A stretch of DNA of 64,000 nucleotides from Devosia sp. Leaf420 (lineage in GTDB: Bacteria; Pseudomonadota; Alphaproteobacteria; Rhizobiales; Devosiaceae): NCBI RefSeq assembly GCF_001425445.1, contig NZ_LMQU01000013.1:1-64000 (forward strand). The letters are read 5' to 3'. Below the pieces are notes generated by a model. It worked only from the letters and a program-made list of their open reading frames with translations. It made no database searches and was not told where the DNA came from. The position numbers were made by a program, and so were the translations under genes. Positions 20,877 through 30,344 of this stretch are shown here, one piece after another (position 1 is the stretch's first letter; each line of letters starts with the position of its first letter).

Positions 20877-21509
20877 CTATTCGGCGGCCATGGCCTGGAA
20901 GCCGCCGTGTTTTTCGATGAAGCCGATGATCTGGTCGAGGCTTTCGCGGCGGAGGAGGTCGGTGAAGACGTAGGGACGGCCTTCGCGGACTTTTTGGGTG
21001 TCGCTTTCCATCACGTCGAGGCTGGCGCCGACATGGGGCGCGAGGTCGGTGTGGGTGATGACCAGAAGATCCGAGCGAGAGATGGCCGGGCCGCCCTTGC
21101 GCGGGATTTTTTCGCCCTGGGCGACCGAGATCACATAAATCGTGAGGTCAGCGAGATCGGGCGAGAAGGTCGCGGCGAGATTGTCGCCGCCGCTTTCGAT
21201 AAGAATGATGTCGAGATCGGGGAATTTGCGGTTGAGATCGTCGATCGCCGCAAGGTTGAGCGAGGCATCTTCGCGGATGGCGGTGTGGGGGCAGCCGCCG
21301 GTTTCGACGCCGACGATACGGTCTTCGGAAATGGCCTGGACGCGGGCGAGGATCAGCGCGTCCTCGCGCGTGTAGATGTCATTGGTGACGACGGCCATGG
21401 AATAGCGGGTGCGCATGGCCTTTAGCAGCATTTCGCAGAGGGTCGTCTTGCCCGAGCCGACTGGCCCGCCGATGCCGATGCGAAGGGGACCGTTAAGGCT
21501 TTTGGTCAT
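20877..21509 (-). CDS. ureG: Urease accessory GTPase UreG
   Basis: A SIMIBI GTPase that delivers nickel to urease with UreD and UreF. In its 210 residues are the P-loop [10 protein letters not shown] (14-23), the [12 protein letters not shown] switch region, the metal-binding Cys-Pro-His in [13 protein letters not shown], and an [17 protein letters not shown] segment. It lacks the His-rich N-terminal extension of some homologues. It is the last gene of the minus-strand urease operon and follows the DUF3995 gene after 15 bp. Confidence 0.96.
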   Translation of the reverse strand: MTKSLNGPLRIGIGGPVGSGKTTLCEMLLKAMRTRYSMAVVTNDIYTREDALILARVQAISEDRIVGVETGGCPHTAIREDASLNLAAIDDLNRKFPDLDIILIESGGDNLAATFSPDLADLTIYVISVAQGEKIPRKGGPAISRSDLLVITHTDLAPHVGASLDVMESDTQKVREGRPYVFTDLLRRESLDQIIGFIEKHGGFQAMAAE

Positions 21510-21524
21510 GAAATGCTCCGGGGT

Positions 21525-21956
21525 TCAAAGGAAGCGCAGGACGACAAGGGCGAGAAAGCCGAGGCCGATGGCGAGGCAAAGCGGGGAATAGACGCGGCGG
21601 TCGTTGAGCCGGAAATTGGGTTCTGGCGTGAGCTCGGCCCACTTGGCGGTGTAGCCGAGAATGCCGCGGCCAAGGAAAACCACCGCGATAGCCAAGCCGC
21701 CGAGATTGAGCAGGGTGCCACCGGAATCGTGGTCGGCCAGCGCCAGGGCGTAGATCGCGGCGGCGGCCGTGGCGAGGGCGATGGAGAGCGAGGCGAGGCG
21801 CGGGGGCATGCGCTCGATATCGCGGAAGCCGACGACGGTTTGCGCGAGGAGCTTTTCGTTGCGGATCGGCCAGGTGCGCCCGATCGACCAGACGAAATGG
21901 GCGAGCGACACGGTGAAGAGCGCAATGAACAGGAGGGACGCGATGAACATGTTCAC
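21525..21956 (-). CDS. DUF3995-like membrane protein in the urease operon
   Basis: A 143-residue protein with four predicted membrane helices (about 4-22, 58-75, 84-100 and 124-142) and a short loop [20 protein letters not shown] after the first helix. The WSIG.TWP pattern fits DUF3995-type small membrane proteins; the family call is from memory. It overlaps ureF by 4 bp (ATGA-type) and precedes ureG by 15 bp, so it is locked into the urease operon. A role in nickel, urea or ammonia handling would be a guess. It is not a UreH-type permease. Confidence 0.65.
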   Translation of the reverse strand: MNMFIASLLFIALFTVSLAHFVWSIGRTWPIRNEKLLAQTVVGFRDIERMPPRLASLSIALATAAAAIYALALADHDSGGTLLNLGGLAIAVVFLGRGILGYTAKWAELTPEPNFRLNDRRVYSPLCLAIGLGFLALVVLRFL

Positions 21957-22609
21957 GAGCGGAAAATCCTTGTGGGCAGCGTTTCGTGCTGCATCTGGGC
22001 GATATCGGCGCCATAGGCGACGCTACCGATTTCGTCCAGTGTGGCATGCTGGCACAGATCGGCGAGTTGGGCGATCTGTGGCTCAAGCGCAGCCATAATG
22101 GCAAGGCCATCTGTCTGGCCAATGGGCACGAGGCGCACGGCGACCGAGACCTGGCCGTGCACGGTCGCGGTGAGATAGCCGACGAGTGTGTCGCGCAAAG
22201 CAATGGCATGCACGCCGGCAAGGGCGCCAACCGCGATGGGATAGGGGCAGGGTTTCGGGAGGTCGAACGGCGGGTCGACGGGCCATGCCGCAGCAGCGGT
22301 AACGAAGGCATTGCCGGTCATCGTGGTTTCGGCGTGGCGTTCGCGGGCTGGGGTTAGGGCGAGGCAGAGATCGGCGAGATCGCGCAGGGTTCTGGGGTCG
22401 CGCGGAGCGCGGTGGGCGTGCGCCATGAGGATGGCGTCGGTGCGGAGGGCACCGTGAAGGAGTGCGCCGCTGATCCAATCCTGTGCCGTCAGGCGATCGT
22501 GCACCGCGCGGGAGACGATCGCGGTTTCGAGGCCAGCAGACCAGGCAAAGGCCCCGACCGGGAAGGCCGGCGAGAGCCAGGTTAGAAGTTTCTGAAGATC
22601 GGCGCTCAC
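21953..22609 (-). CDS. ureF: Urease accessory protein UreF
   Basis: An all-helical chaperone that joins UreD and gates UreG GTPase activity during nickel insertion. Its 218 residues show the N-terminal signature [21 protein letters not shown] (shown here as seen across residues 8-28), then [16 protein letters not shown] and a C-terminal [21 protein letters not shown]. It starts 3 bp after the ureE stop and overlaps the DUF3995 gene by 4 bp. Translation of all three is therefore probably coupled. Confidence 0.93.
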   Translation of the reverse strand: MSADLQKLLTWLSPAFPVGAFAWSAGLETAIVSRAVHDRLTAQDWISGALLHGALRTDAILMAHAHRAPRDPRTLRDLADLCLALTPARERHAETTMTGNAFVTAAAAWPVDPPFDLPKPCPYPIAVGALAGVHAIALRDTLVGYLTATVHGQVSVAVRLVPIGQTDGLAIMAALEPQIAQLADLCQHATLDEIGSVAYGADIAQMQHETLPTRIFRS

Positions 22610-22612
22610 GGT

Positions 22613-23083
22613 CTACCGCGCGAGCAGGGCATGGCCGGGTTCGGCATGGTTGTGACTGTGATAGGCGCCATGTTCGGCAAAGAACGGTTCGGTGACGTCG
22701 GTCACCTTCGCGCCGAGGCCTTCAAGCATGCCTTTGAGGACATGGTCGCGCTTGATGAGGATGCGGTCGGCGTCGAGCTGGGCGGGGGTGTGGCGATTGC
22801 CGATATGCCAAGCGAGGCGCAGCAGATGAGCCGCGTCCTTGGCGGTCACGGCGTAGAGGATTTCTTTCGCAGCCAGCACTTCGATGATGCGGCCGTCTCC
22901 GAGTTCAAGGCCGCCTTGATGGTCAAGCGTCACGGAATTTGGGAAGTCGACCATGACTTCCGTGCCGTTCTTGCCCGTCAGCAGCTTGCGGCGCACCCGG
23001 CGCTCGTCATGCGCCAGAGTGATCGTGTCGATGGGGGCGCCGCGGCCGTGATTGGCAGGAAGATGGGCGACGGCACGGTGCAT
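22613..23083 (-). CDS. ureE: Urease accessory nickel chaperone UreE
   Basis: A dimeric nickel carrier supplying UreG. Of its 156 residues, the N-terminal peptide-binding domain spans about 15-85 and contains ITLAHDERRVRRKLLTG. The metal-binding domain (about 85-155) contains VTAKDAAHLLRLAWHIGNRH and the conserved metal site His in WHIGNRH. The tail is short, HGAYHSHNHAEPGHALLAR, with five His rather than the long His-rich tail of Klebsiella UreE. It starts 20 bp after the secreted MliC-like gene. Confidence 0.93.
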   Translation of the reverse strand: MHRAVAHLPANHGRGAPIDTITLAHDERRVRRKLLTGKNGTEVMVDFPNSVTLDHQGGLELGDGRIIEVLAAKEILYAVTAKDAAHLLRLAWHIGNRHTPAQLDADRILIKRDHVLKGMLEGLGAKVTDVTEPFFAEHGAYHSHNHAEPGHALLAR

Positions 23084-23103
23084 GGACGGCTTATCCTTGG
23101 AAA

Positions 23104-23544
23104 TTACGGGGTGTTGCTGGCGGCAAGGCAGGTGGCGAGCGGCGGGGCGCCTTCTTCGGCCTGTAGATCGCTGAGTGTCGCGTCATCGCCCTTGGTCGAC
23201 CACTCATAGGGGCCAGAGACATAGCGGGCTCCGGACGCGGATACGGTCGTTACGAAGACATGGACTTCGCCTTCGACCGGCACGAGCGCCAGGAAATTGG
23301 GCGCGGCGTTGATATATTGGACGCGGAAACCTTCGCCATTGTCGCACTGATAGATGGCGACGGTGCGCTCGATGTCGCTGGCGCTCGAAAGGGTCAGGGT
23401 CATGTCGGCGACCGCTGCAGGCGGCGCGACGGGCACCGCGGCTGGCGCGGCTTCGGCCGGAGCTTCGGTCGTGTCCTGAGCCAGCAGCGGAGCGCTGCCG
23501 AGGCTGAGCAAGGCGACGGCGAGAATTGTGCGCGCTGAGATCAT
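23104..23544 (-). CDS. Exported MliC-like (lysozyme-inhibitor type) protein
   Basis: A 146-residue protein with a clear signal peptide (about 1-22, ending LLAQD) and an Ala/Pro/Val linker. The C-terminal domain (about 55-140) runs YQCDNGEGFRVQYINAAPNF, VEGEVHVFVTTVSASGARYVSG and YEWSTKGDDATLSD. This matches the small beta-barrel of MliC/PliC inhibitors of C-type lysozyme, with two Cys (CDN... and near the end TCL) able to bridge. It is inserted between ureE and the methyltransferase gene, in the same direction, 20 bp from ureE. A link to urease is not evident. Confidence 0.65.
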   Translation of the reverse strand: MISARTILAVALLSLGSAPLLAQDTTEAPAEAAPAAVPVAPPAAVADMTLTLSSASDIERTVAIYQCDNGEGFRVQYINAAPNFLALVPVEGEVHVFVTTVSASGARYVSGPYEWSTKGDDATLSDLQAEEGAPPLATCLAASNTP

Positions 23545-23630
23545 GGTCTTCCCTCCAATGATGTCGTGATGTCGAACCGTGTCGAACTCAAGCGCACAAT
23601 CATGGTGTTCGGATGTTCTGGCAACGTCGA

Positions 23631-24761
23631 TCAGGCCCGTCGCAGGAGAAATATCGCGCCGGGAAGCGGCACTTCGCGCTCGAGGCGAATGGGCTGATCG
23701 CGCTCGGCGATGATGGTGAGGTCATGGCGGGCCGCGAGGTCGCGAATATAGGCGGCGCCGTGGGCGAAACGGCCGCTGGAGCGGACGGCGATGCCGTCGC
23801 CGTCATGGGTTTCGATTGAGAAGGCGATGTGCGCGCCGGGTGAAAGGCGCGGCATGAGCGCCTGAAACAGTGGTTCGATGTCGCCGATATAAATGAACAC
23901 GTCTGTCGCGACGACGAGGGCATAGGGACCGGCGAGGGCGTCATTGGTAGCGAGAACCGTTGCGGCGTCGCCGACGACGAGGTGACGATAGAGGCCTCGC
24001 GCTTCGGCCTTCGCCACCATTTTGTGCGCGATGTCGATCCCGTCGATCGGGTAGGCTGACTGCGGCAGTGCGGCGCCCATGAGGCCGGTGCCGCAGCCGA
24101 GATCGAGGGTGGGACCGGTTTGGGCATTGTTCGTGGCCAGAAGATCGGCGATGGCCTGCGGCACGCGATATTCAAGTTTGTCAGTCAGGTGCTCATCGAA
24201 GGTTTCGGCGTAGGAATCGAAGAGTTCTGCGACATAGGTTTTGTCGGGCGCGCCCTCTTTGGAAAGCGCGGCCACCATGTGGGCTGCGTAGAGGTCCTTG
24301 GGCTGCAATTTGACGGCGCGGGAGAAGCTCTTTAGCGCAGCGTCACTTTGGCCGAGATCGAGCTGGGCCTGGGCGAGTTCGCGGAAAATGCCGCCATCAT
24401 TTGGGTGCAGCGTCCGACCTTTGTTGAGAAGGTCGAGCGCGTCTTGCGGTTGCTTTAACGCGAGCAGCGCCTGAGCCAGTGCGATGTGGAGTTCGCCCGA
24501 GCGGGGCTGCAGTGCAAGGGCCCGGCGGAAGCTGACGGCTGCGATCTCCGCCGCGCCTGTACGCATGGCAAGGCTCCCCATGAGCTTGTGCCCCTGCGGC
24601 AGGCCAGGCGCGACATTGACGAGCTCGGCGCTGAGCCGCGCGGCATCGGCAATCTTGCCCTGCCGCTCAAGCTCCTGGCCCTTGGCCAGAAGCTCGGTCG
24701 CGCGGAGGGCGAGGATAGGGTTGGTGGGGAGGCCTTTGAGTGTGCCGGTCGGCTTCTTCAT
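23631..24761 (-). CDS. TPR protein with SAM-dependent methyltransferase domain
   Basis: A 376-residue cytosolic protein. Residues about 20-165 contain four tetratricopeptide-like repeats. Residues 178-376 form a class I methyltransferase: FDSYAETFDEHL entry, the SAM loop TLDLGCGTGLMG (218-229), GIDIAHKMVAKAEARG, VVGDAATVL and LVVATDVFIYIGD. The start overlaps the ureC stop by one base (TGATG), so translation should be coupled to the catalytic subunit. Methyl acceptor unknown; similar TPR-methyltransferases occur outside urease loci, so a urease role is only suggested by position. Confidence 0.8.
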   Translation of the reverse strand: MKKPTGTLKGLPTNPILALRATELLAKGQELERQGKIADAARLSAELVNVAPGLPQGHKLMGSLAMRTGAAEIAAVSFRRALALQPRSGELHIALAQALLALKQPQDALDLLNKGRTLHPNDGGIFRELAQAQLDLGQSDAALKSFSRAVKLQPKDLYAAHMVAALSKEGAPDKTYVAELFDSYAETFDEHLTDKLEYRVPQAIADLLATNNAQTGPTLDLGCGTGLMGAALPQSAYPIDGIDIAHKMVAKAEARGLYRHLVVGDAATVLATNDALAGPYALVVATDVFIYIGDIEPLFQALMPRLSPGAHIAFSIETHDGDGIAVRSSGRFAHGAAYIRDLAARHDLTIIAERDQPIRLEREVPLPGAIFLLRRA

Positions 24762-26470
24762 CAGAACAGGAAATATCGTTGCGCCATGGGCAGCACCGTA
24801 GCTGGTTCGCAGGTGAGAAGTACACCGTCGGCGCGCACTTCGTAGGTTTCGGGATGCACGTCGATATTGGGGGTGGCGGTGTTGAGCTTCATCGAGGCTT
24901 TGCCGATGCCGCCGCGGGTGTTTTGGACCGGGAGAAGGTCCTTGTCGACGCCGAGGCGGTTGCGGAGGCCGGCGTCGTGGGCGGCCTGCGAGATGAAGGT
25001 GACCGAAGAGCGGCTGACCAGTTTGCCATAAGCGCCGAACATCGGGCGGTAGTGCATCGGCTGCGGCGTTGGGATCGAAGCGTTTGGGTCGCCCATGGGG
25101 GCGGCAGCGATGGAGCCGCCGAGGATAACCATTTCGGGCTTTACGCCGAAGAAGGCCGGGTTCCAGAGGACGAGGTCTGCGCGCTTGCCGACTTCGATAG
25201 AGCCGATGTGCTGGCTGAGGCCGTGGGCGATGGCGGGATTGATCGTGTATTTGGCGATGTAGCGGCGGACGCGATAATTGTCGTTGTCGCCGGTTTCCTC
25301 GGCGAGCTTGCCGCGCTGGCGCTTCATCTTGTCGGCCGTCTGCCAGGTGCGGATCAAGACTTCACCGACGCGGCCCATGGCCTGGCTGTCGGAGGAGATG
25401 ACCGAAAGAGCGCCCATATCGTGGAGAATGTCTTCGGCCGCGATCGTTTCCTTGCGGATGCGGCTTTCGGCGAAGGCGACGTCTTCCGGGATCGACTGAT
25501 CGAGGTGGTGGCAGACCATGAGCATATCGAGATGCTCGGCGATGGTGTTGACCGTGTAGGGGCGCGTCGGATTGGTCGAGGAGGGGATGACGGTCGGGAG
25601 GCCCGCGACCTTGAGGATATCCGGAGCGTGACCGCCGCCGGCGCCTTCGGTGTGGAAGGCGTGGATGGTGCGGCCCTTGAAGGCGCCGACCGTATCTTCG
25701 ACGAAGCCGGATTCATTGAGCGTGTCGGTGTGGATCATTACCTGCACGTCATACTCATCGGCGACCGAGAGGCAATTGTCGATGGCGGCGGGGGTCGTGC
25801 CCCAATCCTCGTGTAGCTTGAGCGCAGAGGCGCCGGAAAGGATCATCTCGACGAGTGGGGCAGGGACCGAGGCATTGCCCTTGCCGGCCAGCGCCAGGTT
25901 CATCGGGAAAGCATCAAAACTTTCGATCATGCGCTCGACATGCCAGGCGCCGGTGCATGTGGTGGCAAGGGTGCCATGGGCCGGGCCCGAACCGCCGCCG
26001 AGCATGGTGGTGACGCCCGACATCAGAGCTTCTTCGATCTGCTGGGGGCAGATGAAGTGAATGTGGGCATCCATGCCGCCAGCGGTCAGGATCTTGCCTT
26101 CGCCGGCAATGGCTTCGGTCGAGGGGCCGATAATGATGTCGACGCCCGATTGCGTGTCCGGATTGCCAGCCTTGCCGATGCCGACGATGCGGCCGTTCTT
26201 GAGGCCAATATCGGCCTTGAAGATGCCGGTATAATCGACGACGAGCGCATTGGTGATGACGGTATCGACGGCCCCCTCGGCGCGGGTGCGCTGGGACTGG
26301 CCCATGCCATCGCGGATCACCTTGCCGCCGCCGAATTTTACCTCTTCGCCGTATGTGGTGAAATCCTTTTCGACCTCGATGAAGAGTTCGGTATCGGCCA
26401 GGCGCACCTTGTCGCCGGTGGTGGGACCGTACATGTCGGCATAGGTGTCGCGGGAAATACGGGCGGGCAT
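24761..26470 (-). CDS. ureC: Urease catalytic subunit alpha
   Basis: Hydrolyses urea to ammonia and carbamate at a dinuclear nickel site. At 569 residues it is full length. Nickel ligands and catalytic residues are in place: His136 and His138 in DAHIHF, Lys218 (to be carbamylated) in ALKLHEDWG with His220, His247 in MIHTDT, His273 in AFHTEG, and the mobile-flap Cys320-His321 in LMVCHHLDQ. The true start is MPARISRD at 26470; an upstream in-frame ATG at 26524 adds residues unlike the family. The stop overlaps the next gene (TGATG). Subunits A, B and C are separate, the usual bacterial form. Confidence 0.97.
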   Translation of the reverse strand: MPARISRDTYADMYGPTTGDKVRLADTELFIEVEKDFTTYGEEVKFGGGKVIRDGMGQSQRTRAEGAVDTVITNALVVDYTGIFKADIGLKNGRIVGIGKAGNPDTQSGVDIIIGPSTEAIAGEGKILTAGGMDAHIHFICPQQIEEALMSGVTTMLGGGSGPAHGTLATTCTGAWHVERMIESFDAFPMNLALAGKGNASVPAPLVEMILSGASALKLHEDWGTTPAAIDNCLSVADEYDVQVMIHTDTLNESGFVEDTVGAFKGRTIHAFHTEGAGGGHAPDILKVAGLPTVIPSSTNPTRPYTVNTIAEHLDMLMVCHHLDQSIPEDVAFAESRIRKETIAAEDILHDMGALSVISSDSQAMGRVGEVLIRTWQTADKMKRQRGKLAEETGDNDNYRVRRYIAKYTINPAIAHGLSQHIGSIEVGKRADLVLWNPAFFGVKPEMVILGGSIAAAPMGDPNASIPTPQPMHYRPMFGAYGKLVSRSSVTFISQAAHDAGLRNRLGVDKDLLPVQNTRGGIGKASMKLNTATPNIDVHPETYEVRADGVLLTCEPATVLPMAQRYFLF

Positions 26471-26572
26471 GGCGGCTCCGGTATCAGGAGAAACGGGACG
26501 GCAACGGCAAAAGCGCCCGGCCAAGTTTGGCCGTGCGTCTAAGCTGCGTGAAAGCTGTGGTTTTAGAGTCGG

Positions 26573-26998
26573 TTAGTGTGCGGTCTTGCGAGATTGAGTC
26601 TGGTAGACCGCGACCGAGCGATCGATGATGGCATCGAGAATTTTCTCGCCCTCGGCAATTTGCATATCCGAGCGCATGGTCGCCGCGATCAGCGACATGG
26701 CGAGCGCCTGAATAGCATAGGCGTGCTTGGTCTTGTCCGCTTGATGGTATTCGTTGCCGCGCTTCTCGAAGATCTTCAGCAGGTCGTTGTAGACCTCTGA
26801 TGTCATATTGGCTTTCGCCGTGACCCAGTTTTGCTGCTGCAGGCTGGCGGCAATATCGGAGGCCAGATGGCCGATCATGGCCATGGCTTGGCCGTCCTCG
26901 CCGCCCGATGTCACGATGTCGCTGACAACCGCTGTAAAGCGCTGCTTGAATTCGGCATTGCGGGCGGCGTTGTCTTTGGTCTGGGCAGTCATGGTCAT
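26573..26998 (-). CDS. Hypothetical protein between ureB and ureC
   Basis: A 141-residue cytosolic helical protein with an acidic/Gln-rich character. It begins MTMTAQTKDNAARNAEF and has no signal peptide, membrane segment or Cys. I recognise no family. It lies between ureB and ureC (96 and 102 bp gaps, wider than elsewhere in the operon) and in the same direction. Its place between two structural subunits that must be made together is unusual and suggests a urease-linked role, but nothing in the sequence shows what it is. Confidence 0.6.
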   Translation of the reverse strand: MTMTAQTKDNAARNAEFKQRFTAVVSDIVTSGGEDGQAMAMIGHLASDIAASLQQQNWVTAKANMTSEVYNDLLKIFEKRGNEYHQADKTKHAYAIQALAMSLIAATMRSDMQIAEGEKILDAIIDRSVAVYQTQSRKTAH

Positions 26999-27094
26999 CC
27001 AGGCAAATGGCAGTGGAATTGGTGGTGGTTAAACCATCAATCGCTGCCGATTGCCACGACGAAGACCGGAAAATGCCCAGACGTCTGCGCATGG

Positions 27095-27400
27095 TTAGAG
27101 GGCGCCCATAATCTTTTGGCGGAAGCCGAAAACTTGGCGGTCACCCCCGATCGGGATCAGGCGTACTTTACGGGCTTGGCCTGGCTCAAAGCGCACCGCG
27201 GTGCCTGCAGCTATGTCGAGCCGCATGCCGCGGGTCTTTTCCCGATCAAAGCGAAGGCCGGCATTGGTTTCATAGAAGTGGTAGTGCGAGCCGACCTGGA
27301 TCGGCCGGTCGCCGGTGTTCGCCACTTCGAGGGTCAGTTGCTCTAGCCCTGCATTGAGTTCGATCGTGCCTTGGGCGGGGATGATTTGTCCGGGTATCAT
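27095..27400 (-). CDS. ureB: Urease subunit beta
   Basis: A small structural subunit of 101 residues, the normal length. It begins [18 protein letters not shown] and has the family core [19 protein letters not shown] and [16 protein letters not shown], ending [20 protein letters not shown]. The ATG at 27400 is chosen; a longer open frame running upstream across ureJ is an antisense-like artefact. It follows ureJ after 7 bp. Confidence 0.96.
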   Translation of the reverse strand: MIPGQIIPAQGTIELNAGLEQLTLEVANTGDRPIQVGSHYHFYETNAGLRFDREKTRGMRLDIAAGTAVRFEPGQARKVRLIPIGGDRQVFGFRQKIMGAL

Positions 27401-27407
27401 GCCGACC

Positions 27408-27986
27408 TCACGCTGCAAAAGCGAGCCACAGGCCGCCGAGCGCGGTTGCTGCGCCAGCAATGCGGCCGAGTGTCTTGCCACCGAGGCGGGAGAGCGACAG
27501 GCCGGCCCCGATGCCGACGAGGTGCAGCACAGCAGTGGCGATGACAAAGCCCAGCGCGAATTGCCAAGCGCCCGCTTCGCCAAGCTCGCCGCCATGGGCA
27601 TGACCATGGAAGAAGGCGAAGAAGCCGACCATTGCCGCAACGCCCGCGGTCGGGACCGGGAGGGCGAGTGCCACGGCGATGCCGATGAAGATAACCGAGG
27701 CGAGGATGACGGGCTCTACGAAGGGCAAGGGCACGCCAGCAATGGCAGCGGCAAAGCCGACGGCCATGGTGCCGACGAAGGCTGCGGGAACAATCCATAC
27801 CGCGCGGCCGCCCTGCATGGCGGCCCAGAGCCCGACAGCGACCATGGCAAGGATATGGTCGAGGCCGAAAAGGGGATGGCTGAAGCCGGCAGCGAGGGAA
27901 CCATGTTCGCCGGGGTCAAGATGAGCAAAAGCGGGCATGGTGGCGGCCGCCAGAATGGATAGAGCGATCAGCGCGCGTTTGAACAT
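27408..27986 (-). CDS. ureJ: HupE/UreJ-family membrane protein
   Basis: A 192-residue membrane protein, probably a nickel transporter or metal-supply protein. It starts with a signal-like helix (to AFAHLDP) and then shows the family's His-bearing motif [20 protein letters not shown] at about residues 35-54. Five further helices follow, with a second His cluster [11 protein letters not shown] in between. The His pairs are the presumed metal ligands. It sits between ureA and ureB, where UreJ is usually found in rhizobial operons. Confidence 0.88.
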   Translation of the reverse strand: MFKRALIALSILAAATMPAFAHLDPGEHGSLAAGFSHPLFGLDHILAMVAVGLWAAMQGGRAVWIVPAAFVGTMAVGFAAAIAGVPLPFVEPVILASVIFIGIAVALALPVPTAGVAAMVGFFAFFHGHAHGGELGEAGAWQFALGFVIATAVLHLVGIGAGLSLSRLGGKTLGRIAGAATALGGLWLAFAA

Positions 27987-27996
27987 TTTTGCCTCT

Positions 27997-28299
27997 TCAG
28001 CGAATGGGTTGGTGAACGGTGACGAGCTTGGTGCCGTCTGGGAAAGTGGCTTCGACCTGCACGTCGTGGATCATCTCGGCAATGCCCTCCATGACCTGGG
28101 CGCGCGTGATGACATGGGCGCCGGCTTCCATAAGCTCGGATACGGCGCGGCCATCGCGGGCGCCTTCGACGACGAAATCGGTAATCAGTGCAATGGCTTC
28201 GGGATGATTGAGTTTGACGCCGCGTTCGAGCCGCTTGCGCGCGACGATCGCGGCCATGGCGATGAGAAGCTTGTCTTTTTCGCGGGGGGTCAGGTTCAT
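27997..28299 (-). CDS. ureA: Urease subunit gamma
   Basis: A 100-residue structural subunit. Diagnostic stretches are [20 protein letters not shown] at the start, [13 protein letters not shown], the catalytic-trimer segment [18 protein letters not shown], and [13 protein letters not shown] at the end. The ATG at 28299 gives the exact family length; a longer open frame reaching 28803 is not family-like upstream. It lies 11 bp after ureD and 10 bp before ureJ. Confidence 0.97.
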   Translation of the reverse strand: MNLTPREKDKLLIAMAAIVARKRLERGVKLNHPEAIALITDFVVEGARDGRAVSELMEAGAHVITRAQVMEGIAEMIHDVQVEATFPDGTKLVTVHQPIR

Positions 28300-28310
28300 C
28301 GGCCGTTTTC

Positions 28311-29165
28311 CTAAAGGTGCCAGAGACGCGGCAGATCGCCGGCGCCAGTCAATTCGATTAGAGTTGGTACAATAAGGCGGCGCAAGGCAAGCCCAGTTGG
28401 CGCCATGGCGCGGATGACGAGACGTTCGCCATTGGCGCTGGCCGCGATCATGTCTTTTCCGGTGTGCTGAAGGCGAAGGCGGTCCAATACGATGTTGGCC
28501 ATATCCGCATTGGCGGCCAAATGGAGAATGGAGGCGAACGCTCGGCAGCCGTCTAGCAGGGACAAACCATCGCGCTCGCTGCCATCGCCCGTCAGGCGGG
28601 TTGCTTCGGCATGGAGCAGGCGGTCTCCGCGATAGATGCGCCAATTGTCGGAGAACATGGCATCGCGGGCTTCCTCGCCCATGGCATCGCGGCCGAGAAG
28701 GACCGCCTCGATCGCCGTCAGCGTTGCGGCAGGTTCGAGCGTGATGTCGAGCGTACGGCTCAGTTTGCTGCCAGCAAACAGGATTGTCTCTTGCGGCAGC
28801 CAATCGAGATGAGCGCCCGCGCCCACGTGGAGTTTGGCTCGGACAAGCGCCGTATCTCCGGTCGAGCGATAGCTGCGTTCGCAGGCCTGAGTGGTGACAA
28901 CCAGTTTGCCGCGGGGCGAAACTTCGGCGGACCAGTCAATTTGGTCTCCGCCAGTAATACCGCCCGCTGTATTTATCAGCACGGCTTCGAGTGCTTGGGA
29001 GTGCGTATGAGGCAGACGTATCTTGCCGCAGCCTTCTTGGAAAAGCGTATCGAGGCAAGTCTTGCCGTCGCGCTGTTTGGTTTTAATGCGCCCAATGCCC
29101 CGCGCTCGTTGCATGAGCGAGGTTGGACGAACTGCCTCTAAATTTGGCTTTACGGCGAAATTCAT
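28311..29165 (-). CDS. ureD: Urease accessory protein UreD
   Basis: The apo-urease chaperone that holds the enzyme during nickel insertion, 284 residues. It shows [49 protein letters not shown] and [19 protein letters not shown], which are family signatures. First gene of the operon, divergent from the small secreted-protein gene at 29242 with a 76-bp gap that must hold both promoters. I saw no good NtrC or sigma-54 site in that gap. Confidence 0.95.
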   Translation of the reverse strand: MNFAVKPNLEAVRPTSLMQRARGIGRIKTKQRDGKTCLDTLFQEGCGKIRLPHTHSQALEAVLINTAGGITGGDQIDWSAEVSPRGKLVVTTQACERSYRSTGDTALVRAKLHVGAGAHLDWLPQETILFAGSKLSRTLDITLEPAATLTAIEAVLLGRDAMGEEARDAMFSDNWRIYRGDRLLHAEATRLTGDGSERDGLSLLDGCRAFASILHLAANADMANIVLDRLRLQHTGKDMIAASANGERLVIRAMAPTGLALRRLIVPTLIELTGAGDLPRLWHL

Positions 29166-29241
29166 TGCAACGATCTGGCCTCAGCCCCGTTATTTAGGCG
29201 AGCAAGCGCTCTTTCATAAAGAATTTTCAAGAGGGTTATAA

Positions 29242-29586
29242 ATGATCAAGTCCGCTCTTTCTGTTCTCGCTCTTACCGTTGCTTTCTCTGGCGCTGCTTT
29301 TGCCCAGGGCATGATGATCAATGGCGTCGCTGTTTCCGAAGCCGACCAGCCGGCTGTTCAGGAACGTTGCGACCAGCTTTCCAATGCTGAGGCAACTGAG
29401 TCGCTGAGCCCCACCACCAACGCCACCGATGCTTCTTCTGACGCCTCTAGCTCGGGTACCGCAGGTCTCGACGCTACTGTTGATAGCGCTCCTGCTGTTA
29501 ACGAAGCTCAGGCAGTTACCGCATCGATCGATCTTGACACCATTTCGCTTCAGGCTTGCATCGACGGTGGCTTCACCACCAAGTAA
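29242..29586 (+). CDS. Small secreted Ser/Thr/Ala-rich protein
   Basis: A 114-residue protein with a clean signal peptide (1-22, ending AFAQGM) and a low-complexity Ser/Thr/Asp/Ala middle (about 50-90). It has two Cys (in QERCDQLS and QACIDGG) that could bridge. I do not recognise a family. It is the only plus-strand gene between the urease operon and urtE and ends 24 bp before a strong intrinsic terminator. AGAGGG lies about 8 bp before the ATG. The codon bias is simpler than in neighbours (many GCT codons), which hints at strong expression. Confidence 0.7.
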   Translation: MIKSALSVLALTVAFSGAAFAQGMMINGVAVSEADQPAVQERCDQLSNAEATESLSPTTNATDASSDASSSGTAGLDATVDSAPAVNEAQAVTASIDLDTISLQACIDGGFTTK

Positions 29587-29610
29587 AAGTTCGCTCATCA
29601 GCGTCTTTTG

Positions 29611-29641
29611 GGCACCTGACTTCGGTCAGGTGCCTTTTTTT
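29611..29641 (+). terminator. Strong intrinsic terminator
   Basis: A perfect 10-bp stem GGCACCTGAC/GTCAGGTGCC closed by a TTCG tetraloop and followed by at least seven T. It ends the small secreted-protein transcript and abuts the urtE stop codon, so the hairpin may also shield the convergent urt mRNA end. Confidence 0.92.
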
Positions 29642-30344
29642 ATACCATCAGGTGCTTGCGTACGTCCGGCCGGTCGAGATCACTGGCCGGGCCCTGATGC
29701 ATGATTTCGCCGCGGTCCATGACGTAGATGTTGTCGGAGATTTCGCGGCAGAAATCGAGGAATTGTTCGACCAGCAGTATGGTCATGCCCTTTTCGTCGC
29801 GGAGAAACTGCAGGGCGCGGCCGATGTCCTTGATGATCGAGGGCTGAATGCCTTCCGTGGGTTCATCGAGAACCAGAACTTTGGGTCGGGTGACCAGAGC
29901 GCGACCGATAGCGAGCTGCTGCTGCTGGCCTCCCGAGAGATCGCCGCCCCGCCGTCCAAGCATGGATTTCAGGACAGGGAACAGCTCGAAGATGTAGTCG
30001 GGAATGTTTCTGTCGCTGCGGGCGAGGCCGGCATAACCGGTTTCAAGGTTTTCCTTTACCGTCAGCAGCGGGAAAATTTCGCGCCCTTGCGGCACGTAGC
30101 CGATGCCCATGCGGGCGCGCTTGTATGGTGGCGTTTTTTTGAGCACGTCGCTGCCGAAAGTTATGGCACCCGATGAGATGTGGTTGATGCCGGTAATGGC
30201 GCGGAGGGTCGAGGACTTGCCGACGCCGTTGCGGCCGAGGACGGCCGTGATCTTGCCCGGCTGGCAGTCGATGGAGACGCCCTTGAGCGCCTGCGCGGCT
30301 CCGTAATGAAGGTCGATGGTTGAGATCGAGAGTGCTGCGGTCAT
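29640..30344 (-). CDS. urtE: Urea ABC transporter ATPase UrtE
   Basis: The second cytoplasmic ATPase of the urea importer, 234 residues, LivF-like. It has VLGRNGVGKSSTLRAIT (Walker A), LSGGQQQQLAIGRALV (signature) and VLVLDEPTEGIQPS (Walker B). The MTAALSI start at 30344 overlaps the urtD stop by 4 bp (ATGA). The upstream continuation of this frame is Arg-rich noise and was excluded. It is the last gene of urtABCDE. Confidence 0.95.
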   Translation of the reverse strand: MTAALSISTIDLHYGAAQALKGVSIDCQPGKITAVLGRNGVGKSSTLRAITGINHISSGAITFGSDVLKKTPPYKRARMGIGYVPQGREIFPLLTVKENLETGYAGLARSDRNIPDYIFELFPVLKSMLGRRGGDLSGGQQQQLAIGRALVTRPKVLVLDEPTEGIQPSIIKDIGRALQFLRDEKGMTILLVEQFLDFCREISDNIYVMDRGEIMHQGPASDLDRPDVRKHLMV

